A stretch of DNA of 64,000 nt from Ophiosphaerella korrae (lineage: Eukaryota; Ascomycota; Dothideomycetes; Pleosporales; Phaeosphaeriaceae): positions 248,001 through 312,000 of the forward strand of contig JALNQF010000026.1 of the NCBI GenBank assembly GCA_028456385.1. Reading direction: 5' to 3'. Below the pieces are notes generated by a model that saw only the letters and a program-made list of their open reading frames with translations, ran no database searches and was not told the DNA's origin. A program made the translations under genes and the position numbers. Shown in pieces: positions 12,964-25,137 of this stretch. Position 1 is the stretch's first letter. Each line of letters starts with the position of its first letter.

Positions 12964-13453
12964 TCTCCACCCATTTCCCCAAGTACACATCCGCCAGAGC
13001 ACGAGAAGAAAAAACGACAGAGCCACGAAATCACCGCCATCGCCATCGTACTCGAAATCAGAGCGAGAAATAGATGGGGGAAAAAAGCCCTCTGCCAATA
13101 AGGCAAGAGGTTTTTTTGTTCGGCGTTGCAAGGGGAGCCGGTTGGATTAGAAACCCATATTTTTCGCAGATACCATAAAACTTAGGGTCATGGCATGTGT
13201 AATAGGTTATGGAAAGTAAAGCAGGGACCGATCGCCGATTGGGAATTCCTCCCCTACCATGCATGTATTGTGAGTCTGTGTGATACGACGTGATGAGTGC
13301 CATGTTGAAATCGAATTGTCTACAAAACAAGCTACAACGCTCATGCTCTACGTATGTAAAGCGGGTATATCACCACCAAATCCCAAACGCCAGTCTATAG
13401 AGTACAAATACAAAACACAAAACACCCCCTCTCCCCCTCCCCCCTTTTCCCAT
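12964..13453. other. Convergent 3' spacer, PRMT1 / BRF1
   Basis: About 490 bp between two converging genes, AT-rich in the middle, consistent with two 3' UTRs and polyadenylation signals. No gene is recognised. Confidence 0.5.
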
Positions 13454-15607
13454 TCAATAATCGTACTCGGCATTTCCAAACCCCTCGTCTTCATCCTCCA
13501 GGTACTGGTTCTCATCCTCCTCATCTTCTTCCTCCTCCACGACCTCCTCCTCAAACTCGTCATCCTCCTCGCCCTCCGCATCCACATCCACACCCTCCTG
13601 CACAACAGGCGGCGTCGCCGTGACAGCCGGACTCTCCGCGGGACTCGTCGAAGCCATCAAATCGCCGCCGGGGAACAGCTCCTTGAGGCGATCGTAGTTG
13701 ATATGGTTGCTAAACTGCTTGCTGCGGCGCTTGAGCATCTTGTGTGCGGCGTCCGCAGCGCTGGTAGCAGGTTGACCGTCGAGTACGGAGCCGTCGCCCA
13801 TCTGGTGGTGTTTGCGCTTCTGCTTAGGCTTCTTGGGGCGGTCGAGGGCGACTTCGAGTTCGGCTTCGAGCATTTTTTTCTGCTGGGCGCGAAGCCAGTC
13901 TTCGTTTTCCGTAATCCAGATGCGTTCTTTTGCACGCACTTCGGCAGGCGCGAGGATGCAGTTTGCGACGTCCGGGTCAGAGTCGAATTCGTCGGGGTCG
14001 ATGTCTGGGGATGTGTTGATGGGGGTGTCGCGGCGGTCGAGGTGGGCGCGGGTGAGTTGTTGAGCGGTCCAGCCCGTGGTTTTGAGGAGGGGGTGGTGTT
14101 CATTTGTTTTGAATTCCTTGAAGATGGCTTCCCAGTCTTTTATGGTGTCGGTTACTTCGGATTCTATTTCTGCCTCGATTTCAAGGTCTTCTATGGGGAT
14201 GACAATGGGGTCGCGTTTTTTTGGGCGGCCGCGCTTTTTGGGTAAAATGAATGATTCGTCTCCTCCTAAGTCGTCGGCTTCGGCATCTTCCATGGCGGTG
14301 TCGAGGGCTGAGAGGACGGCCTCGCCGTTGCCATCGAGAGCATCCAGGTCTGCTGCGGCCGCCAGCGCATTGCTGGACGAGCCATCATCTTGAGAAGAAC
14401 TATTATTCGTCTTGCGTCTCTTAGTAGCTCTCCGTGGTGGGCGTGAAGCTTGGCTTGAGCCAGCTTCTGTTTCGTCTACGCCCAACTCCTCCAGTGCCAC
14501 GGCACCATCGGATTCTGCCTCAGCAGCCTTGCGATTTTCTTTACGTTCCTCCTTCTGTTGTCGCCTCCAGATGGCAGGTGGTTGAGTAGTCACCTTCAAC
14601 CGTTGTCCGAATTCTCGGAACTGGTTGACGGTCAAGACTGAACTGGGCGTCTGCCTGTACTCATAAAGACGGGAGTTGATGGTTGAGTCAGCAACCTTGA
14701 CGACGTAGACGACTTCCCGGACGGTTCTGCGGAAGTTGTTCATGCGGGCAGCCAGAATAATGCAAGCGCCGCACAAGCCGGCGGGCTGGCGACCTTGGAC
14801 CATCCAGTCACGGTTCATACGTTTGAGGAGCTTACAAGCATCATCGGCGACCCTGTGTGCGGCCTCGGCGAACTCAAGCTTGCGGCAGTACTTCAACATG
14901 AGGGGCTCGATCTCCTGCACGGCCTTGTTCCCCACGAGCTGGGCGGGGTCCACTTCCCGGAGCTTTTCAAGAAAGGCCTTGTAAGTATCGCCAAGGGCCC
15001 AGACATTGACCTGGACCTTCTCAGCGAGGTCCATCAGCATAAGGGTGTTGTCCTGTTGCCGGCGGGCGGCCATGTAGATGGCGACAGCAGCGACGTTCCT
15101 CATGCGGCGGCCCTGGATGAAGTTGTGGTTCATGGCAAGCTTGTACCAGCTCAGCGCCTGTTCCCTGACGGCCTGTCGGACATACAGGGAGGAGCCCAGG
15201 CGCTCAATCTCCTGTCTCCCCAGCATTTCGGCCTGCTCACGGCTCGCCATGCCCCCCAGACCGCGCATGGTGCCGCCCATAGAGTTTGCATGGCGCTGGT
15301 TCTCGGCGATGAAGCCACCCTCGACCATGGCTGCGCCGCCTGCAGTCTCCCCAAACGTGATCTCGGAGACAATGGCATTCTCCCGGTGGACGTGACCGCA
15401 ATTGTAGCAGACGGTCAGGCCCTCGTCTGAGCTGATGTTGGGCGCACTGCAGCATTGGACGTGCTGAGGCTGTTTGGGGGGGGCTAGCTGGGGGAGCTTC
15501 TTCAGTTTGGTTGCAGCCGACTCATATACCGGCATGGGCGCCTTGGTGGAGGGCGCAATGGTTCCGAGCCGGGCTCTGGCAGGCCTCGGGGCCACAGAGG
15601 CCGACAT
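13454..15607 (-). CDS. BRF1: Transcription factor IIIB subunit BRF1
   Basis: Single exon, 717 aa. BRF1 recruits RNA polymerase III to tRNA and 5S genes with TBP and Bdp1 in the nucleus. The N-terminal zinc-ribbon region has VQCC...CYNCG and keeps the second CxxC pair clearly. Two cyclin-fold TFIIB repeats follow: about residues 130-215 (RRMRNVAAVAIYMAARRQ) and 230-320 (QPAGLCGACIILAARMNNF). A long acidic and basic C-terminal half contains the BRF homology region around 'DTPINTSPDIDPDEFDSD'. The protein ends in an acidic tail rich in Glu and Asp. The start at 15607 gives an N-terminal extension of about 45 residues before the zinc ribbon. It is divergent from the acidic-protein gene at 16472. 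Confidence 0.96.
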   Translation of the reverse strand: MSASVAPRPARARLGTIAPSTKAPMPVYESAATKLKKLPQLAPPKQPQHVQCCSAPNISSDEGLTVCYNCGHVHRENAIVSEITFGETAGGAAMVEGGFIAENQRHANSMGGTMRGLGGMASREQAEMLGRQEIERLGSSLYVRQAVREQALSWYKLAMNHNFIQGRRMRNVAAVAIYMAARRQQDNTLMLMDLAEKVQVNVWALGDTYKAFLEKLREVDPAQLVGNKAVQEIEPLMLKYCRKLEFAEAAHRVADDACKLLKRMNRDWMVQGRQPAGLCGACIILAARMNNFRRTVREVVYVVKVADSTINSRLYEYRQTPSSVLTVNQFREFGQRLKVTTQPPAIWRRQQKEERKENRKAAEAESDGAVALEELGVDETEAGSSQASRPPRRATKRRKTNNSSSQDDGSSSNALAAAADLDALDGNGEAVLSALDTAMEDAEADDLGGDESFILPKKRGRPKKRDPIVIPIEDLEIEAEIESEVTDTIKDWEAIFKEFKTNEHHPLLKTTGWTAQQLTRAHLDRRDTPINTSPDIDPDEFDSDPDVANCILAPAEVRAKERIWITENEDWLRAQQKKMLEAELEVALDRPKKPKQKRKHHQMGDGSVLDGQPATSAADAAHKMLKRRSKQFSNHINYDRLKELFPGGDLMASTSPAESPAVTATPPVVQEGVDVDAEGEEDDEFEEEVVEEEEDEEDENQYLEDEDEGFGNAEYDY

Positions 15608-16471
15608 GTTTGGAGGGCCGGTGCTTCTGTGCGATTGTGCTGGCTGTCTATACTGCAGAGTTAGAAGTCAGCGTGGCGTCCAGAAAGAAAGAAAGAAAGA
15701 AAAGGCTGCAAAGGCTGACTGGCGTTGGCTGGCGTTGGAGGATTAGTCAAGAAAGCAGAAAGCAACTAGAAAGCACAGTGGTTGGTGGGACGTGTGTCAG
15801 TCTGGGACTGCGGAGGGGTGGGGTACGCTTGCGCTTGCACCCTCACACATGACCAGCGACCCAGCTGCCTGTGCACATGGCATCTATTTCTATATCGCAC
15901 GCCTCTCGCAATCACCTCTTGCCATGGCCTGCGCTGCCCTTTTCTGCCTCATTTGTAGTGCATGCTCGTCATCCCGTGTCTGGAGGGTGAGACGGGAGCC
16001 TTGCACCCTGAGCCAGCCAGCCAACAAGTAGATGCCCTGGTGCCTCGCCACAAAACACAAAACCCCCCCCCCCAAAAAAAAAAAAGAAGAAAAAGCCCCG
16101 TCAGCTGGAATCAGGTAATAAAGGTGCATACGCGCAAGACCAAGCCCGGGATCAGACACGGAACGCATTGCATCGCGGCCTTGTACCTGCAGCAACGCCG
16201 CTGAGGGAGGATGCGGGTGATGAGATAGCCACGCTCCATTGGCTAGTCTCCTCTCTCCCGAGTTCGCACTGCACAGCAGCGTCCCTTGCGCTCCCAGCCT
16301 CCGACTAAACAAGTAAAGGCACCTAGTCAACTAATTAGTTCAACCGGCCGCTCCCCGCAGCTTATCCAGCTCCCCCAGAGCTCACCCAGTTCCAACCTTG
16401 CGTCTTCACTCTCCCACTTCCTACCCAGCCCCCCTTCAATTCTCCCTCAACCACCCAGCAACACATCCACA
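15608..16471. promoter_or_regulatory. Divergent promoter region with simple repeats
   Basis: This 864-bp stretch separates divergent BRF1 and the acidic-protein gene. It holds a GAAA-type repeat (15682-15703) and a C11 run followed directly by an A-rich run (16063-16085). Its right half is pyrimidine-rich, CCAGC/CCCAG-like, leading to the ATG at 16472. No coding gene is supported. Confidence 0.5.
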
Positions 16472-17272
16472 ATGTCCACTCGGCGTAAGAGGGGAGACGA
16501 GGACGAGGAGCTCGTCGCCCTTCCTTCGGATGAATCTGACGAGGAAGAGGAGTAAGTTCACCAAGCCTTCTTGACGTCATGCCTTTTCACCATCCACGTC
16601 GCAACCATGCGAATTGGACTGCGTTCTGGTCGCTAGCCGTTGCCGATTATCGGCTGCTTGCTCGATTTCTGCTATGGAGCTTTGTTGTCGCTACACTGGC
16701 ATCCAAGGCCGGCCCTCAGCCTGCTGGAGTAGTGAGCGGGATTTTACAATTGCGCAAATTCACCCAACTTTTATCGCAATTAAACCCCCCATACTTCATC
16801 AGCGTCGCGCTGAGAACTTGATTGCGAAATTAATACTTCGTGGCGGTGCTGCCGCGTTTATGATGCCTAAGACATGCTGACATCACGCCTTGCAGATATG
16901 CCGAATCCGAAGGATCCAATTTCGACGAAGACGAAGACGATTCCGAAGCCGAAGCCCCTCGTAAGTCCCCCACATATCTCAGCCTCTATGTACCCTGCAT
17001 TCCATCTGACACCCCCCCAAGCCCCCAAAAAGAAAGCCAGGCGTGCCAAAGCCAAGGACGAGGAGGAGGAGGAAGAGGAAGAGGAAGAAGAGCTCGACGA
17101 CGAAGGCTCCGAAGACGATGCCGAAGAACCCGGCGACAGCGATGACGGCGAGGACGCCGGTCCCCCTCCAAAGAAGCCGGCCGGCGCTGAGAAAGACCGG
17201 AAAGTCAAGACCAGCAAGAAGAACCAGCCGGTTCCTGTTGTTGACGATGATGACGATGAAGATGACGAGTAG
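16472..17272 (+). CDS. Small highly acidic protein, possible histone-chaperone type
   Basis: Model join(16472..16551, 16896..16960, 17022..17272), 131 aa. The N-terminus STRRKRGDEDEE is followed by SDESDEEEE, YAESEGSNFDEDED, a basic PPKKKARRAKAK patch, an unbroken run of eleven Glu, a Pro/Lys-rich region and a final Asp/Glu tail. The composition, with acidic blocks around a nuclear-localisation-like basic patch, resembles small H2A-H2B chaperones such as Chz1, but I do not see a certain CHZ motif. Intron 1 is 344 nt, far longer than others in the window, with GTAAGT and TTGCAG ends. The frame is maintained across both splices, which supports the model. Nuclear function is inferred from composition only. 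Confidence 0.7.
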
Positions 17273-18924
17273 ACTGTTTGGTCGGCAAGTTTGACGGAAT
17301 TTATTGGCCGCTGCTTGATATGTATTTAACCTTTTTCGGGCTCGGTGTGCAGTCAAGTCTCGTCCTCTCCCACTTTGCCCTCTCCAGTTCGTATCTGCTC
17401 GGTGAGAGGTGTGTAAATGAGGAAGCCCTCACTCCTCCATATGGAATTGATGTGACATCTGCGATTGGTGATGGGAAAGAGATCGAGTGTACTCAATCAT
17501 GCAGTTCCACATCGGTTTCCTTGGTTGTTGGCATGCCTTGTCATGATATAACAAACTCAAGCTATTGAGCTGGTTCCGAGGATCATATATCTTGCCTCTA
17601 CCAAAACTGGTACCATTGATTTCGACGCTGTAGAATGAATGTGCGTTAGTAGGCATGGAAATATGAATCCACGACACAATCCATTGTTTGGTATATTCCT
17701 GCTTCGGAATGCAGGCAATGGTTTTTGGTAGATGGAAGGAAGGAAGGACTCGGCTCTCCTCATGCATGAACGGAACGATCGCCCGCCATGCCAACAAGCG
17801 GTTGATGTCTGCAATCCAAATCCGAACAACCCGCTAGCAAGCACGCAGCAACCGTCTCACCAGCCTCACAACCCAAAGCCCAACCCAACCCAAGAACACA
17901 AACCTTTGGTTGTTTTGATCGCATCGAAGTTTGTTATCGGGCAAGTGCCATGCCGTCAACAACTCGGGACCAAAAAAAAAAAAAGAAAAAACACCCTGAA
18001 AAACCGCGTCAACACTGCTTAAACCAATGACGATTGTAGCGCGACCAAGATTGAGTTTTGCGCTCTTCCATTGTATGCAAACGTACTTCTTAGTCGCTTT
18101 CGGCGTCGTGGTGCTTTTTTTTTTTTTTTTTTTTTTCCCCGTTGTTTCGCGCCGGTACCGTCCAGCTGGGCGGGACCCGGACTTGCTAAGGTTATACTTA
18201 GCTCGTCTCCCGAACGGCGCGGGTTGCAAGTAGTATTCGGGAGTGTCTGGGGGAATGCACGCTGTTTTTCAGGGGCCTATGTTGCGAGGGCTAGAAGAGA
18301 TGGAAACCTCGCCGGAAACGGGTGTGGACTTGTTGGGGGGGAGAGAGGGGGTAGAGTATTCAATTTGGTACGGTGTAGGCTTTTTACTTGTGCGCAAATA
18401 GACGCTTGTAAAAGTGGAAAGCCCAGAGGCAGAGTAGGATTTGCAATTTTTTGGGCCTCAAAGTTCTTCTTCAATAATTGAATGTGCGCGTTGTGATGGC
18501 AAGGCATGGTAGAATGGAGACGAATATCTGCAGACCGCTCCAATCGAGTGAACAACATAGACTTGACACATCGACAAGGCAAACCTCACATCACAGCAGA
18601 ACCCAAAAGTCTTCGATAAAAATGTGCTTTTGACTGACTAATTACGCACATAACACCCTTTCGCACCGTGCTTCATCTTCAAGCAACACAAAACAGCACG
18701 ATAAACAAAAAAAAAGAGCAAAACGACTAGCAGATATCCGAATAGCCGATGCGAGAGCGAGTATATGCCAGCTTTGCAGAACCTTTCGTGTCATCGTCTA
18801 ACAGGCCAATACTTCCAAGAATGTTTGTACACGCGGGGCAGTCAAGTACTTCTAACGTCCTTGCTTCAAATGGGTATACATGGGGGGAATAAGGAAGGGA
18901 AGGGAAGGGGGATGGCAAACTTGC
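17273..18924. other. Convergent intergenic region with homopolymer tracts
   Basis: About 1.65 kb between two convergent genes. It contains an A13 run (about 17972-17984) and a T22 run (about 18115-18136), in opposite senses about 130 bp apart. The ORFs crossing these tracts have no codon structure. It probably holds two 3' UTRs plus spacer. Confidence 0.5.
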
Positions 18925-21175
18925 TTAGGTGCAGGTACCGAAAGCCGCCTGGCAGCCGGTGCCGCAGTGACCAGTTGTGCTTCCGCACCAGCCGTACTGG
19001 CTGCAGCACGTGCCGTAGGCAGAACCAGTGCAGGTGAAGCCGTTGGTACCGGCGCAGGTACCGTCGGTAGACGCCTTCTTGGGGGTAGAGCTGGGAGTGG
19101 CGGATGCCGCCTTGGATGAGGACTTGACGGTAGCGGAGGCAGGCTTCGCGGAAGAAATACCACCATTGGAGCCGCAGTTGCCGAAGCCAGATTGGCAGCC
19201 GGTTCCGCAGTAGTTCGAAGTCGAACCGCAGTATCCGTAGGTACTGCAGCAGTTACCGTCGGCTGCTCCTAGACAGGTGTAGCCGGTGGTGCCACCGCAG
19301 GAACCATCGGGAGAGACGGTGAGGCCAGCTGATGGAGAAGGAGAAGCAGAGGCCTTGGTGGACGAAGGAGCGGGCGCGGGGGTAGATGAAGCTGGCTTGA
19401 GAGTAGAGGAAGCGGGCTTGACGGACGAAACACCTCCATTAGAGCCACAGTTACCAAAGCCGGCCTGGCAGCCAGTTCCACAGTAGTCAGAAGTAGAACC
19501 GCAGTATCCATAGGTACTGCAGCAGTTGCCATCGGCTGCTCCTAGGCAGGTGTAGCCTGTAGTACCGCCGCAGGAGCCGTCAGGGGAGACAACACCGGTG
19601 GACGAAGGAGCAGCGGAAGAGGCCTTGGTTGACGAAGCTGAAGCGGGCTTAGAGCTGGCAGTTGCAGAAGTACCGGAGGATTTAGCCTTGGAAATATGGG
19701 GTTAGACGAGACCAATCAAACGAATCAATAAAACAACGCAAACGACGAAGAGAGCACAAAAGCAAAAAGAAATACTGGTCCTCCACGGGTCCAGCCTTGG
19801 CTTGCAGAGCCGGTCTTGGGTTCAGATGACATTGCGGCGGCGCTGGGGTTATTGTTGACCCCTTGACCTTTTTGTGACAGGCTTGCCGACGATTCAGTAC
19901 TTGAATCGGCGGAGTCCTTGTTGAGACAATTAGATGGACGAGCCAGAAACTCGAGAGATACGAGACGAAGGAGAGAGAGAGGAAGACGCTCAAGAAGGCA
20001 GGCGCATGCTGTTGGAATTTGTACTTACAGTGGATGAAACTGCACCGCTAGCAGAGCGGTACCAGTTGGCCTTTGGATCGCCGAGGCAATCACCAACAGT
20101 AACAGCCTTGTATCCGAGCTGGGTGAGGGTCTGGAGCATGAACTCGGTCAAATTGTTAGCGGTCTGCTCGTGGATGTCGTGCTGGATATCGAGCCACTTG
20201 GCGCCGTTGGCAGCGGTTGCTCCACCTTGAGTGATGTTGCCCTTGAACCAGTTCTTTGAGTTCTGGATTAGATTGGGGCTGTCCTGGTTGTAGTCATCGG
20301 TGTCAACGTCAAAGTAGATGACGTGGTAACCAAGAGCAGCCATGTCGGTCTCGCACTGACCTGTGCAACTAGAAAAGGGAGGGCGCATGTAGGTGGGGAT
20401 TTTGCCAACAATGTTGCGGAGAGCCATCTCGTTCTTCCACATTTGCTGCTTGCGGTCAAATTGAGAAACAACGCTCAGGTCCAGATGGGTCCAGGTGTGT
20501 GAAGCGATTTGGTGACCGGAGGCATCCATGCGCTTAATGTCATCAATATACTCCTGAGTAAGGTCGATCTGTCCCTTGTTGATGTTGTTGCCAGTAATGA
20601 AGAAGGTGGCCTTTGCGTTATACTGGTCCATAAGGTCCAGAATGTGCTTTGTGTAAACTTTCTGTGGGCCATCATCGTAGGTCAGAGCAATGGTGCCGGG
20701 TGTGACGCAGTTATAGATACCAGCACCACCATAAGCTACGCTGCCAAGCTTGGTGCGAGAGATGGTAGAAGTGTTTGTGCCAGCCGGAACGGCATTGTCT
20801 GGGCAACCAGGACCATAGGCATAGTTGCAGCCCGGAGAGTAGCAGTCGTCATTGCTGTTGCCACAAACTGGAAATGGTCAGCGTTTGGAGTGATGATAAG
20901 GAAGAGGGATGCATACAGCCTGCCTGGGAACAGCAGACGCCCGCAGCACAGCTACCGATTCCCTCACCACATTGCTGGCCATTCTGACGAGCCTCTAACG
21001 GGGCAGACTTTTGGAACTCATGGACCTCAGTAAAGCGTGCTCCGAGAGTGGAGAGCAAATCCCGAGCCTTCAGATCTCTAGGGTTGAGACCAACAATCTT
21101 GGGGAGGGGAGATCCGTGAGCATTGACTAGGGGTACTACAGCTGCGGCTGCAGAGAGAGCGGTGGAAAAATGCAT
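18925..21175 (-). CDS. Secreted chitin deacetylase (CE4/NodB) with four CBM18 chitin-binding modules
   Basis: Model complement(join(18925..19686, 19776..19916, 20029..20867, 20917..21175)), 666 aa, all junctions in phase. A signal peptide (to about residue 19) is followed by a CBM18 module (QCGEGIGSC...CCSQAGFCG, from about residue 69, split by intron 1). The NodB deacetylase domain has TYDDGP with the metal Asp, the HTWTH metal-binding motif, and RPPF. A Ser/Thr/Ala-rich linker then joins three C-terminal CBM18 modules (CCSTYGYCGS twice, CCSQYGWCGS once). The enzyme removes acetyl groups from chitin in the cell wall or extracellularly, producing chitosan. Two of the C-terminal modules and their linkers are near copies. 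The linker lies around introns 2 and 3, which are AT/CT-rich and unusually long (89 and 112 nt). Confidence 0.93.
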
Positions 21176-23477
21176 GTTGTGCGTGTGTCGTTTGGTCGTA
21201 TTATTGAATTAATAAGTTGATAGTTGGTAAGTTGGTAGATACTAAGCTAGCGAGTGGATAGTGGAAGTCAATGACGACTGCACACTGAAAAGACCTTGGC
21301 TGTGAACGAAGGATGGAGTCTTCGACGAGGAGGTGCAGAAAAATGTCGACGGAGCGGGCTTTTTAATGGGCAGCTGAAGCAGCGTCATTGGGCAACCCCT
21401 GTAAGCCGTGTGCTAAACTTATCGGCATTGCTAGGGCTGCGCCAGGAAGTAAGCTTTGGGCCGAGCTTAGCTTAAGCCATGGACCCATGGACCCATGGCG
21501 CCGGCCTCGCTTGATGAAGGTTATCATTGGGGGGGCATGCAGGAACAGACTGTCATCACGCCCATGAATCACCAGAATCGTCAGCCAATTTGCGCTTTGT
21601 CGCAGTCGTGATTCGGCGTCTGGAGCTGCTTCCAATATGCCTCATGGCACGGCCACACAGATCGCCGGCAGCAGCCTTGGTGGTGACGAAACGCTGGGCG
21701 ATTCATCATCTGGCGACCGCGGAACATGGCTTCGCATCCTCATCTGGCCTGGGAATGCAACGCCATCAGCGCTACCATGAAATCGTCCCAAATGCTGCTG
21801 TGTTACAGCAAGCGCATGGCATGTCCATCAACGCCACCGGCCCCGTTCCAGGTCTAGCGAGCGACTCTTTTTCTGGTAGCTCAACATTGACAGTATTGGC
21901 AACCGTCGCCGAGCACGCCCGATGCATCCATGCCTCATGGGGACGGAGCTTGTCAACTGGAACAGGCAGTCAAAGTTCCATGCTTCGTTGTGCTCTGCTT
22001 CAAACATCCAGATTCTACTTTTAGAGACCAAACGCTTTCACGTCAGGGAGACGCAATGGACGCATCAACATCCTTGCTCCACAGTCCTAGTCAGCCGCAA
22101 CCTTGCAGCATATCCCGCCTGGCTTGATCAAATAGCCCCTGAGGCTAGCACTTCAGTGGCTTTCATCCAACCAGGGACAATACCTTACGCAGTTGAGTTG
22201 CCGCCTCGAGTCTCAAGAATGCTCTGCTTTCGGTGCATACCGACGGGCCGGATAGCATGTTGTTGATCTTGGACCCATGATGTATAGCACAAACATGGTT
22301 CATCGCTCTTCGTAATCTTCAATGAATTGCAACCAGCAGGCGTCAGCTACCCATTGCGCATTCTCTTTCGAATACGGGTAACATGCACCCGCCGCCAGCA
22401 AAGCAATATGATTGCCTATATAAATGGAGTGGTGACGAAGCGCTGCACCAGCCAGCATGGATTTGCTAAACGATAAGAAAATCAATATTCATGCTTACGA
22501 GGTGCGATAGGCTCACACCAACAGAACATCTCCACGAGGAGGCACCTAACCTTGCTTGTTTGTCTGCAGCTCTAGCTTCCACAACATTAGCTCCTCCAAC
22601 TTCCACCACTTTGAGAAACGCGTCATCCGGCTTCGGGTTTATCATCCATAGTAAATGCCTGAACAATAAGACTGCTCAAGCCTTTGAAACCCCTGACGCG
22701 AATCCTTAGCAAGACTTGTCTAGACTTAAAGCGGACTAAAATCCCAGCCCAAAAGCTTCGCCCAAATACCGATCCGCAAACTCTTTCCTGTCAGTAATCA
22801 CCGGCCCACTTCTTTATTATCAGCCGCTGGGATATACTCGGCATCTTTGAGTCAATCCTTTTGTAACCATGCTGTCATGGCGGCACAAGGGGTAAACCGT
22901 TCTGGGGCGTTTCTTTGCTCGTACAAAATCTGCTCCCGAAACTAAGGACGCTAGGTCATGTGGCTTGCCAACTATTCCCGTCGCACCTGTGATTCGTTCT
23001 ACCACAGTTGTTGCACATGAAGTCACAGTAGAGTGTCTTGCGTCTCTGTAGCAACCCCTCGTGGTTCTTGGGTATTCTTGGGAATCGTTCCAACACGGGC
23101 CGCGTTTCCACGAGTGCGGCCGGCCTTAGGTTGACCAATCGCGCATTTGATTTGCATCCCACCTTGCTTGATGTGATCGATAACCGACACGGGAAAGACC
23201 CCTCAGACTACCTAGCCCTCAGCAACCCTGGATCGCGACAAGGCCACCAAAACATCTGCTCCATCTGGTGAGACGAACTGGTGTACAGAAACGTGCTTAG
23301 GTAGCATCATGTTTCATACGTAGCGCAGGAAACGTCATCAGTCAGTGTAGCCATGCACGATCCTCTTCGCATTCGTCGAGTCGCAAGTTGGAGTCATCCT
23401 TTACATAAAGGTAGATACTCATTCGTCAATCACATCTTTCTGCAGCAGTAACATAATGCCTACATCGCAACCCAACG
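21176..23477. other. Long intergenic region, no gene recognised
   Basis: About 2.3 kb upstream of the chitin deacetylase and downstream of the phosphodiesterase gene. The longest ORF (21527-22024, plus) has an unnatural composition and no domain. A short direct repeat of GGACCCAT occurs at about 21481-21498. The first 200 bp left of 21380 presumably hold the deacetylase promoter. Confidence 0.45.
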
Positions 23478-25137
23478 TCACCGCCCCGTTATATACCCAT
23501 TCCTCCCAGCCATCCCATTATTAATCGCAATAGCCAAAGCCGCAATATCATTATTGACTGGCAAATTCCTCTTCACTTGATCGAACGGGAATACCACACT
23601 CTTATCCCTGATCCCCAATGCATCCACATTCAACACATTAGGGAAACTCTCCGGCGTGAAAGCATTCCACGCCTCACTAACCAAATCATCAAACACCCCC
23701 GCCGCGAGATTCATAATCGCGCGGTCAAACACCAAGACATCTTCGGGCTGCTGTGTGAGTGTCCACGAGAGGATGTGGAACTTGTCTCTGCGCGCAGAAG
23801 CATCGGCGACAAGATTGCGGTTTTCTTTTAGCTTGCGGAGTTGGTCGGCTTTCATGGTGTCGCGGTTATTGCTATTGGAGTAGGAATCGTAGTACGGGAA
23901 GTTTGCGCCTGTGTAGAAGCCCTGGTTCGCGTAGTCGCCGAGCGTGATGCCGTTGGGAAGTTGTGCGATGATCAAAACTGATGCGCGGTCGGTAATAAAA
24001 TCTCCCAGGACTCGATTGGTGAAGTCGGTGTCGCCTGAGCTTGTAGCGATATAGCGGTTGTTGATGCCCTTTAGGGTGTCGAACAGCTTGTTCCACTGGT
24101 CTTGTGTGAGATCTTTGTACTTGTTGTCGGTATCGAGCGTGTGGCTGAGGTTGATGATAACAAGCTCTTTATATTGAGCTGTGAAGTCATTGATTTGTCG
24201 GATAATGTCTGCAATGGCCTGCCCGTTGCCACCAAGCCATATGTCTTCAATTTCATTTCTGAGTGCGCTATAGTGCCCAGATACCCATTGTCCGTTTGAC
24301 AGAACGGGTCTGAGGTCGAAGAACCTCGAACCGGCCATGAGCTGTTGGGAGAAGTCGAGGTATTGTGTTTGCGTGTTTGCGAAGTTGGCGCCAATCGTTC
24401 CAGGCTTGAATGTATTCATACCCGCATCGTGGGACCCAGGCATACATATTTGTTTTAGTGTCCTGTTGGTGAGCGAACCCATACTTTGCTGCATCCAATC
24501 CGTGTATTGTCCGCTATTTGACCACCAATTGCCAGCTTCATCGGTTGACATTATCCAGTTCACAGCAGCGTCGTGTCGGAACCCCAGGTCGACTTTTGAT
24601 CCTTGCGGACTCTGCTTCGTCGACATGCCATCCAAGGAGATGGTGAGCTTGTAGTCTGAAGGTTTCCGTGCTAGTACTGTGAATCGATTCGAGGTACCAG
24701 CTACATCATAGTATGCTTCTCCTGCATCATCTCTAGTCTGACCTCTTGTGCCAAACTCAACGTAAACCCTTGATGCCTTACCTGCTACTTGTCAGCGTCT
24801 ATACTTATAAACGTTCGGTCGCTATACCTGCGTTCACAGTCGGCCAACTCCACGCATCCATTTGGTAAGACGGCGAGCTCCCAAGCACCCAATCGAACGG
24901 TGAGCCGTTCACCAGCGTCAAAGCACCACCGTAGCCCATGATGAAGCCTTCGTTCTGAACCGGAACTGTCAACAGCCCAATAGAATCGCTCTCTTGCAGT
25001 ACAACCTGGTCTACACTTCTCTTACTCCCTGCGAACCCAACACAATTATCCGGAAGTTGCGAGTACCCAACACGCCCAAGCAGGGCCACCATCATACTTA
25101 TCCCCCATCGTACCTTGGCTTTGCCATACAGACGCAT
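23478..25137 (-). CDS. Secreted PLC-like phosphodiesterase (PI-PLC X-domain fold)
   Basis: Model complement(join(23478..24781, 24828..25137)), 537 aa. The N-terminus (WGISMMVALLGRVGYSQ) looks like a signal peptide. An N-terminal beta-rich domain of about 150 residues precedes a PI-PLC-like TIM barrel from about residue 170. The barrel has CMPGSHDAGM with the first catalytic His, and VSGHYSAL with a second His, plus FFDLRP and LVIINLSH strands. Fungal members are often annotated as phosphatidylinositol-specific phospholipase C-like; they lack the calcium-binding Y and C2 domains of eukaryotic PLC. The substrate is not known. The single 46-nt intron joins NAG|KASRVYVEF in phase. Secretion is inferred from the N-terminus. 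Confidence 0.85.

Noticed and set aside
17972..18136. A13 and T22 tracts as a retroelement end or inverted repeat
   Set aside because: No target-site duplication or element sequence adjoins them; both probably belong to 3' UTR or spacer slippage tracts.
19269..19532. Shadow ORFs on both strands inside the chitin deacetylase tail
   Set aside because: They come from the repetitive Ser/Thr/Pro linker and CBM18 codons read in other frames.
21527..22024. 165-aa ORF on the plus strand
   Set aside because: No homology-like pattern, Ala/His/Ser/Pro mix without domains, and a competing overlapping frame of similar length. It is most likely random in a GC-balanced region.
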